The position numbers were made by a program, and so were the translations under genes. Of a stretch of DNA of 39,384 nucleotides, positions 33,091 through 39,384 are shown in pieces (the stretch's first letter is position 1; every line of letters starts with the position of its first letter). Source of the stretch: Bacteroidota bacterium (GTDB taxonomy: Bacteria; Bacteroidota; Bacteroidia; Chitinophagales; Chitinophagaceae); assembly GCA_947460595.1 (NCBI GenBank), contig CANHGS010000030.1, forward strand, positions 1 through 39,384, written 5' to 3'. The notes beneath the pieces were generated by a model. The model saw only the letters and a list, made by a program, of their open reading frames with translations. It ran no database searches and was not told where the DNA came from.

Positions 33091-35586
33091 ATGAAAAGAC
33101 TCAGTTTATCCTTCTTAATGGTAACCCTAACGTATGTGCTGTTTGCTCAGGCATTACAAAGTCCTGATCAATTCTTGGGATATCCACTTGGTGCTAAATA
33201 TTCTAGGCACCATCGCGTAGTAGAATATTTCAAATCTGTTGCAGCTGCCAAGCCTGATATGGTGAAAGTGGAAAAATACGGAGAGACCAATGAAGGTAGA
33301 GAATTGATGATCAGCATTATAGCTTCTCCTGAGAATTTAAAAAGAATGGAAGCAATTCGTCAGAATAATTTGCAAATGGCGGGATTAGCCAATGCAACTA
33401 CCAATATCTCTGATGCGCCAGCCATTGTATGGTTAAGCTATAATGTACATGGTAATGAAACTTCTTCTTCAGAAGCCGCCATGAAAACCTTGTTTGCCTT
33501 AGTAGACCCTTCCAATACGGCTACCAAAGAGTGGTTGAAAAATACCGTAGTCATCATGGACCCCTGTATCAACCCTGATGGTAGGGACCGCTATGTGAAC
33601 TGGTTTAATTCAATGGTAGGCACCACCCCTAATGCTGACCCCCAATCAAGGGAACATATTGAACCTTGGCCAGGAGGTAGAAGCAACCACTATAATTTTG
33701 ATTTAAACAGAGACTGGGCTTGGCAAACACAAGTTGAATCGCAACAGCGTATTAAAAAATACAATGAATGGATGCCTCAAGTGCACGTGGATTATCACGA
33801 GCAGGGGTATAATGAACCCTATTATTTTGCCCCTGCAGCGGAACCTTTTCATGAAGTGATTACCCCCTGGCAGCGCGATTTTCAAGTGCTGATTGGTAGA
33901 AATAATGCCAGCTATTTTGACAAAAATGGTTGGTTGTATTTTACCAAAGAGAGGTTTGATCTGTTGTATCCCTCTTATGGTGATACTTACCCTGTATATA
34001 AAGGTGCTATTGGAATGACTTTTGAACAGGGGGGCATTAGAAGTGGATTAGCTATTTTGAATAAAAATGGGGATACCCTTACTTTATTAGATAGGTTGAA
34101 TCACCATTATACAACGGGTATTTCTACCATTGAAACCAGTTCTAAAAACCAACAAAGATTAATTAAAGAATACAAGCAATTCTTTGAAGACAGCAAGTCG
34201 GCTAAATCCAGCGAATACAAAACTTATGTGCTCACTTCAAAAGATGAAAACAAATTATTGTCGCTGAAAAAACTGTTGACTGATAATGGTATTGAGTCTG
34301 GGACCATTAGTAACAAAGGCTTTAAAGGATTTAATTATTTCTCTGGAAAAGAAGAATCCTTTGTAGATGAAGGATTGCATTTGGCTATTAGTGCTTATCA
34401 AACCAACTCTGTGCTAGCAAGGGTACTATTAGAACCAAGGACAAAATTAGTTGATTCCAATACCTATGATATTACTGCTTGGGCATTGCCTTATGCTTAT
34501 GGAATTAAAGCCTACGCAGTCAAAGAGAAGTTAGACGTGAATACAATAGCTACCTCTGCAACTGCTATTGTTACAGCTAATTCCAATTATGGTTTGTTAA
34601 TACCATATACCTCTTTAAATTCCGCCAAACTAATGGCCCAATTATTAAAGCAAGGAGTAAAGCTTAGATATGCTACTGCACCATTTCAATACAAGGGTAA
34701 GGAATATGGAAGGGGTACCATCATAGTTCTGAAAACCAGCAATGCTTCCGTGAATTGGAATACACTAGCCAATGAAGCCTGTCAAAAATTTCATGTTCAA
34801 GCAGATGCAGTAGAAACTGGATTTATGGACAAGGGTATGGATTTTGGTTCACCTGATATTCGGGTAATCAACGCCGCGCCCAAAGTAGCATTGGTAAGTG
34901 GCGAGCAAAGTTCTTCCTTGGGCGCGGGCGAGATCTGGCATTTCTTTGACAAACAATTAGATTACCCGCTTACCTTGGTAAATGCCAATGACCTAGCCAG
35001 GTTTAATGTAAAGAACTATCAAGTATTGATTATCCCTGACGGCTTTTATAAAAATCTTACAGACAAGCCAACTACAGATAAACTCAAAGATTTTGTACGC
35101 AATGGAGGCAAACTAATTGCTTTAGAATCTGCTGCAGAACAATTAGCGGGTGCTGACTGGGGTTTTAAATTAAAAGAAGACAAGTCAGAAGATAAAAGTG
35201 ATTATGCTGCCTTGAAAAAATTTGCAGACCAAGAGAGAAGTTCGCTGATGAGTTCTATTCCAGGAGCTATTTACAAAGTAGACCTAGACAATACCCATCC
35301 ACTGGCTTTTGGATTTCCTGATTATTATTATACCTTAAAGCAAGACGCCAATATTTTTGAATTTTTGAAAGATGGCTGGAATGTGGGCGTATTAAAGAAA
35401 GAGGCTTATGTTACTGGATTTAGTGGCGTTAAAGTAAAAGCCAAATTAAAAGATGGATTGCTTTTTGGAACCATGGGTATGGGATCTGGGTCGGTAGTAG
35501 TATTGGCAGATAATCCCATGTTTAGACAATTCTGGGAAAATGGTAAGCTCTTATTTTGTAATGCTGTTTTCTTAGCTGCACAATAA
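33091..35586 (+). CDS. M14-family zinc carboxypeptidase, exported
   Basis: This is an 831-aa secreted metallopeptidase. The ATG at 33091 starts a signal peptide ending LFAQ; an in-frame TTG 30 nt upstream is rejected. The M14 core spans about residues 35-330: zinc ligands H120 and E123 (VHGNETSSSEA), a conserved NPDGRDRYV substrate loop, the third ligand H236 in HVDYHEQG, and catalytic E312 in MTFEQGG. Beyond about 500 is a long C-terminal region, with a Rossmann-like or glutamine-amidotransferase-like part (ARFNVKNYQVLIIPDGF, LKDFVRNGGKLIALES). Many large Bacteroidota M14 proteins share this architecture. PIG-L follows after 22 nt. Confidence 0.92.
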   Translation: MKRLSLSFLMVTLTYVLFAQALQSPDQFLGYPLGAKYSRHHRVVEYFKSVAAAKPDMVKVEKYGETNEGRELMISIIASPENLKRMEAIRQNNLQMAGLANATTNISDAPAIVWLSYNVHGNETSSSEAAMKTLFALVDPSNTATKEWLKNTVVIMDPCINPDGRDRYVNWFNSMVGTTPNADPQSREHIEPWPGGRSNHYNFDLNRDWAWQTQVESQQRIKKYNEWMPQVHVDYHEQGYNEPYYFAPAAEPFHEVITPWQRDFQVLIGRNNASYFDKNGWLYFTKERFDLLYPSYGDTYPVYKGAIGMTFEQGGIRSGLAILNKNGDTLTLLDRLNHHYTTGISTIETSSKNQQRLIKEYKQFFEDSKSAKSSEYKTYVLTSKDENKLLSLKKLLTDNGIESGTISNKGFKGFNYFSGKEESFVDEGLHLAISAYQTNSVLARVLLEPRTKLVDSNTYDITAWALPYAYGIKAYAVKEKLDVNTIATSATAIVTANSNYGLLIPYTSLNSAKLMAQLLKQGVKLRYATAPFQYKGKEYGRGTIIVLKTSNASVNWNTLANEACQKFHVQADAVETGFMDKGMDFGSPDIRVINAAPKVALVSGEQSSSLGAGEIWHFFDKQLDYPLTLVNANDLARFNVKNYQVLIIPDGFYKNLTDKPTTDKLKDFVRNGGKLIALESAAEQLAGADWGFKLKEDKSEDKSDYAALKKFADQERSSLMSSIPGAIYKVDLDNTHPLAFGFPDYYYTLKQDANIFEFLKDGWNVGVLKKEAYVTGFSGVKVKAKLKDGLLFGTMGMGSGSVVVLADNPMFRQFWENGKLLFCNAVFLAAQ

Positions 35587-35608
35587 TCAATTCTAATCCC
35601 TATACCCT

Positions 35609-38158
35609 ATGCGCATCCCACACACGCTTTTTTGCCTTGGCCTTAGCTGCTGTTTGATATTTGGAAATACAGTGCAAGCCCAGGTTCCTGCGTCGTATCA
35701 TTCGGCTGATATATACATGCAATTACAGAAACTCAATGTCTTGGGTTCTGTGTTATATGTAGCAGCCCATCCAGATGACGAGAACAATGGATTCTTGCCC
35801 TATTTGGCCAAGGAAAAATTATATAGAACCGCCTATTTAAGTTTAACCAGAGGAGACGGAGGGCAAAACCTGATTGGAAGTGAGCAAGGCATTGAATTGG
35901 GTTTAATTAGATCCCAAGAATTGTTGGCAGCAAGAAGACAGGATGGTGCAGAACAATATTTTAGCCGTGCCTTTGAATTTGGATTTAGCAAAAGTGCAGA
36001 AGAAGCATTGCGGATTTGGAACAAAGAAAAAATTCTGGCCGATGCAGTATGGGTGATTCGTCAATACCAACCCGATGTGATTATTGCCAGATTTCCTGGA
36101 GATGCAAGGGCGGGCCATGGCCATCATGCTGCATCTTCTATTATTGCTTCAGAAGCATTTGTGGCTGCTGCCGATGCTAAAAGATTCCCAGAGCAATTAA
36201 AATATGGGGTAAAGCCTTGGCAAGCCAAGCGTTTGTTGTGGAACACGTTCAATTTTGGCGGTGCTAATACAACTAGCAACGACCAATTTAAATTAGACGT
36301 GGGTGGATACAATCCGCTACTTGGAAAAAGTTATGGAGAGATTGGTGGAGAGGCAAGAAGTATGCATAAAAGTCAGGGAGAAGGTAGGCCAAGACGCAGA
36401 GGAGCTTCTATAGAATATTTTACCACATTGGGAGGGGAAGCACCACAGACAAGTTTAATGGATGGGGTTGATATTAGTTGGAATAGAATTCCTGGAGGAG
36501 CTGCTATTCAAGATAAAATCAAAGCTACCATTGCCAATTATCAGTTTGACAAGCCGGAAGCGTCTGTAGATGCCCTAGTAGAACTGTATAAAGCCATTAA
36601 ACAACTGTCAGGAAAGTCTTTATGGCAGGACAAAAAATTAGCAGAACTACAAGAACTCATTTTCACCTGCAGTGGTTTGTTTTTTGAAGCTACTACCGAT
36701 GAAGAATATGGCGTGTTGGGGCAAAAAATGAATTTAAATCTCTTTGTCAATAAACGCAAAGAATCCAATGTACAATGGGAACAGGTTTGGATGAAAACCA
36801 GTGCTAATGAAAGTTTTGATAGCCTATTGGCCAAGCCCTTAGCCACCAATCAAAACAATAGTTTTATTAAGTCTTTAATAGTAGATCCAGCTAAAAAGGT
36901 ATCTCAACCTTATTGGTTGGCTAAACAACAAGAAGATATAGGATCATTTTCTGTGGATGACCAAATGTTGATAGGGCAAGATCAAAGTGCTCCAGCATAT
37001 ACAGCTTATTTTAGCTTTACCATCAATGGCTTACAATTCACTGCAGAAAGACCAGTGCAATACAAGTATGTTGATCCTGTTAAAGGAGAATTGTATCAAC
37101 CATTTGTGGTGATTACTCCCATCATTGTTTCATTAACACCAGATGTGTTATTAAACAATATTCAATTAAATGGCAAACAAGTGGCCAATCCTAAATTACA
37201 ATTGCAATACAAAGCCAATTTTACTGCCAAACAAGTGCCAGTAAGCATTCAGATTAAACAAGAGGAACTTTCTATTTTTACAAAGGATACCTTGATGGAT
37301 TTGGAAGCGGGTGCAGTATATACCCAGCAAATTCAATTAGACAAAGCATTTAAGGCAAATAAAGCGCCGTTGCTTACCGCTGAATTACTTTTAAAACAGA
37401 ATGGCAAAACTCAGGTCTATAATTCCTATTTGCGTGCTATCAAATATGACCATATTCCAGCCATTCATTATTTTTTCCAAAATAATGCGCACGTAATTAC
37501 AGAAGAGATAAAAGTAGCAGGTAAAAAAATAGGCTATGTAACAGGTGCCGGAGACAAAGTGCCAGACGCTTTGTTGCAAATGGGTTATGACCTGCAATTT
37601 TTGCACGAGCAAGACATTACGGATGAAACCTTAAAAGAATTTGACGCAGTAGTTCTGGGCATTAGAGCACATAATGTGTTTGAATGGTTAAGCAATAAGA
37701 ACGATATATTTAATAGGTATGTAGCCCAAGGTGGAAACCTGATTGTACAATATCTTAAGAGCAATCAAATAGGGCAAAAGCGTATTAAAGTTGGGCCCTA
37801 TCCTTTTATGGTCAATGCCGGTTCTAGGGTAACAGAAGAAAATGCCAAAGTAAATTTTCTTTTACCAGCGCATGGTGTTTTAAATTACCCCAATAAGATT
37901 ACGGATAAAGATTTTGAGAATTGGGTGCAAGAAAGAAGTACCTATCAGGCAGAGCAATTGGATCCACATTTTGAATTGCCAATTGGCATGAATGATATCG
38001 GTGAAAAACCGGCTAATGGTAGTCTAGCTATTACAAAATATGGGAAGGGGAATTTTGCCTATGTGAGTTTGGTTTTATTCAGACAGCTACCCGCAGGAAT
38101 TCCAGGTGCCTATAAACTCATGGCTAATTTAATTGCCATGCCAAAAAATCAACCATGA
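35609..38158 (+). CDS. PIG-L/LmbE-family deacetylase, exported, multidomain
   Basis: This is an 849-aa exported protein; the signal peptide ends TVQAQ. The N-terminal domain (about 45-290) is a PIG-L zinc deacetylase: AHPDDE with H54, D56 and D57, then GHGHH (169-173) giving the third ligand. Such enzymes remove N-acetyl groups from GlcNAc-type sugars. The middle has beta-sandwich-like strands, and the C-terminal region (about 630-845) has a Rossmann/GATase-like pattern (VVLGIRAHN, YVAQGGNLIVQYL) resembling the end of the preceding M14 protein. Its stop overlaps the next small ORF in an ATGA. The likely job is deacetylation of an extracytoplasmic glycan or glycopeptide. Confidence 0.9.
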   Translation: MRIPHTLFCLGLSCCLIFGNTVQAQVPASYHSADIYMQLQKLNVLGSVLYVAAHPDDENNGFLPYLAKEKLYRTAYLSLTRGDGGQNLIGSEQGIELGLIRSQELLAARRQDGAEQYFSRAFEFGFSKSAEEALRIWNKEKILADAVWVIRQYQPDVIIARFPGDARAGHGHHAASSIIASEAFVAAADAKRFPEQLKYGVKPWQAKRLLWNTFNFGGANTTSNDQFKLDVGGYNPLLGKSYGEIGGEARSMHKSQGEGRPRRRGASIEYFTTLGGEAPQTSLMDGVDISWNRIPGGAAIQDKIKATIANYQFDKPEASVDALVELYKAIKQLSGKSLWQDKKLAELQELIFTCSGLFFEATTDEEYGVLGQKMNLNLFVNKRKESNVQWEQVWMKTSANESFDSLLAKPLATNQNNSFIKSLIVDPAKKVSQPYWLAKQQEDIGSFSVDDQMLIGQDQSAPAYTAYFSFTINGLQFTAERPVQYKYVDPVKGELYQPFVVITPIIVSLTPDVLLNNIQLNGKQVANPKLQLQYKANFTAKQVPVSIQIKQEELSIFTKDTLMDLEAGAVYTQQIQLDKAFKANKAPLLTAELLLKQNGKTQVYNSYLRAIKYDHIPAIHYFFQNNAHVITEEIKVAGKKIGYVTGAGDKVPDALLQMGYDLQFLHEQDITDETLKEFDAVVLGIRAHNVFEWLSNKNDIFNRYVAQGGNLIVQYLKSNQIGQKRIKVGPYPFMVNAGSRVTEENAKVNFLLPAHGVLNYPNKITDKDFENWVQERSTYQAEQLDPHFELPIGMNDIGEKPANGSLAITKYGKGNFAYVSLVLFRQLPAGIPGAYKLMANLIAMPKNQP

Positions 38159-38313
38159 GTCAACAACCCCGTAGGAGAATTGGTGCTGTAACTTTAATAC
38201 TTATAGCTTTGGGTATTGGAATCTTGTTGAAAAATGTGAAACTAGGGTTATTGATTGGACTAGGACTTGGGTTACTTGCCGGTGGTTTAATCAGTAGTAA
38301 GAACAATAAATAA
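38155..38313 (+). CDS. 52-aa membrane micro-protein
   Basis: This small ORF begins MSQQPRRRIG and continues with about 37 hydrophobic/glycine residues that could form one long or two short transmembrane helices (LILIALGIGILL and LGLLIGLGLGLLAGGLI), ending SSKNNK. Its ATG overlaps the PIG-L stop as ATGA, a sign of translational coupling. Positive N-terminal residues suggest the N-terminus stays in the cytoplasm. I recognise no family. It is followed 1 nt later by another tiny ORF. Confidence 0.65.
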   Translation: MSQQPRRRIGAVTLILIALGIGILLKNVKLGLLIGLGLGLLAGGLISSKNNK

Positions 38314-38314
38314 C

Positions 38315-38437
38315 ATGCAGGAACAAAAAAATAAAATCCCCTTGTTTTCCAGCTGGAAAAGCTGGTACCTATTTGTATTGGGCGTGTTGGGGCTATTCAT
38401 CCTATTGTTTATCTGGTTTACAAACGCTTATTCATGA
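38315..38437 (+). CDS. 40-aa single-helix membrane micro-protein
   Basis: The ORF encodes a charged N-terminus (MQEQKNKIP), an aromatic interface segment (FSSWKSWYLF), one transmembrane helix (VLGVLGLFILLFIWF) and a short tail TNAYS. It starts 1 nt after the previous ORF, and its TGA overlaps the symporter ATG (ATGA at 38434-38437). Tight packing on both sides argues it is translated. It may be an accessory subunit of the symporter, by analogy with small subunits of some SSS transporters; this is inference. Confidence 0.65.
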   Translation: MQEQKNKIPLFSSWKSWYLFVLGVLGLFILLFIWFTNAYS

Positions 38438-39384
38438 GTAGTATTGACTGGATAGTATTAGTTGCTACCTTATTAGGAATTATTGCTTATGGCTTGTATA
38501 AAAGCCGAACAGCCAAAAACCTAGAAGGTTATTTTTTAAGCAATAGAAGTATGCCATGGTGGTTGGTCTTATTGAGTATCATGGGCACTCAAGCAAGTGC
38601 CATTACATTTCTATCAGCACCAGGTCAAGCCTATACAGATGGAATGCGTTTTGTGCAATATTATTTTGGATTGCCCATTGCCATGGTCATCATCTGTATC
38701 AGTTTTGTGCCACTGTTTAATAAACTAAAAGTCTTTACAGCTTATGAATTTTTAGAACAAAGATTTGATGTAAAGACAAGGGTGTTCACATCTTCTTTAT
38801 TCTTGATTTCACGAGGCTTATCTACAGGGATTAGCATCTATGCACCATCCATTATTCTTAGTTCCTTGCTTGGTTGGGACATATTCTATACCAATATTGT
38901 CATGGGGGGCTTACTCATTATTTATACCGTGAGTGGGGGCGCCAGAGCAGTTGCGTATACCCAACAACTACAAATGGTCATCATTTTTATAGGGATGTTT
39001 TTGGCGGGTTATTTAGTGGTTCATTATTTACCAGCAGGTGTTGGCTTTGCCGATGCATTAAAAGTGAGTGGCGCATCAGGAAAATTAAATGTAATTACCA
39101 CGGGCTTTACAGAAAAAGGATTTGACTGGAAAGACCGATACAATATTATCAGTGGGGTTATTGGAGGATTCTTTCTAGCGCTCTCTTATTTTGGAACAGA
39201 CCAAAGTCAGGTAGGGCGCTATTTAACAGCCAAAGACAATACAGAAAGTAAGATTGGTTTGTTAATGAATGGGTTGGTAAAAGTGCCCATGCAATTTTCT
39301 ATTCTCTTACTTGGGGCATTGTTATTTACATTTTATCAATTTCATTCAGCCCCAGTTTTCTTTAATCAGGCAGTAGCAGAAAAA
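38434..39384 (+). CDS. Sodium:solute symporter (SSS family), partial at window end
   Basis: The frame is open for 317 codons to the last base with no stop, so the gene continues outside the window. The product is a polytopic membrane protein of the SSS/SLC5 family: first helix IDWIVLVATLLGIIAYGLY, then NLEGYFLSNRSMPWWLV, the characteristic SIMGTQASAITFLSAPGQAY, YEFLEQRFDVKTR and TVSGGARAVAYTQQLQMVI. It imports a solute with Na+. Co-location with a PIG-L deacetylase suggests a sugar or amino-sugar substrate, unproven. Its ATG overlaps the preceding micro-protein stop. Confidence 0.92.
   Translation, partial: MSSIDWIVLVATLLGIIAYGLYKSRTAKNLEGYFLSNRSMPWWLVLLSIMGTQASAITFLSAPGQAYTDGMRFVQYYFGLPIAMVIICISFVPLFNKLKVFTAYEFLEQRFDVKTRVFTSSLFLISRGLSTGISIYAPSIILSSLLGWDIFYTNIVMGGLLIIYTVSGGARAVAYTQQLQMVIIFIGMFLAGYLVVHYLPAGVGFADALKVSGASGKLNVITTGFTEKGFDWKDRYNIISGVIGGFFLALSYFGTDQSQVGRYLTAKDNTESKIGLLMNGLVKVPMQFSILLLGALLFTFYQFHSAPVFFNQAVAEK

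Noticed and set aside
38874..39125. 83-aa ORF near the window end
   Set aside because: It is an out-of-frame shadow inside the sodium symporter gene, whose own frame is open through the whole stretch.

Overview
The window is an ordinary chromosomal segment of a Bacteroidota bacterium. Low-to-moderate GC, an Oar-like TonB-dependent receptor, many secreted proteins ending their signal peptides in A-Q, TAnnTTTG-type -7 promoter boxes and no Shine-Dalgarno sequences all point there. The homogentisate dioxygenase, the L36 form and the outer-membrane repertoire suggest Chitinophagales/Chitinophagaceae; this placement is inference. There is no rRNA, tRNA, IS element, prophage or CRISPR array.

Layout. 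1-205 is a nested purine-rich repeat array with no C on the + strand, followed by a bidirectional terminator. 262-3588 (-) is an Oar-like TonB receptor, divergent from ribBA (3949-5151, +). 5156-8826 (-) holds a secreted coiled-coil protein, a PhoH-like ATPase, rpe and a TPR lipoprotein. 8918-10506 (+) holds a TolB-like propeller protein and a small membrane protein, facing a metallophosphoesterase (-). 11072-15104 (+) holds hmgA and a large fusion of an HExxH peptidase-like domain, a propeller and a barrel. 15286-19158 (+) is the infA-rpmJ-rpsM-rpsK-rpsD-rpoA-rplQ cluster, with unusually wide, hairpin-containing spacers and an intrinsic terminator between rpsD and rpoA. carA and a porin follow. 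21338-26304 (+) is a compact operon: BamA-like barrel, lipoprotein, glk, aroQ, GT39-like glycosyltransferase. It converges on tamB (26307-31070, -). ggt (-) is divergent from an M14 carboxypeptidase, followed by a PIG-L deacetylase, two tiny membrane ORFs and a sodium:solute symporter cut by the window end.

Functionally the region mixes core housekeeping (translation, transcription, riboflavin, pentose phosphate, shikimate, pyrimidine/arginine precursor, glucose phosphorylation, tyrosine catabolism) with envelope biogenesis and periplasmic peptide/glycan processing. The most distinctive signals are a recurring short distance (about 16-20 nt) between -7 boxes and start codons; a tamB reading frame whose conserved N-terminus has no ATG/GTG/TTG and probably starts at CTG; RNA hairpins inside the ribosomal-protein cluster; and translationally coupled micro-proteins between a deacetylase and a symporter. 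I did not find a clearly novel defence or mobile system.
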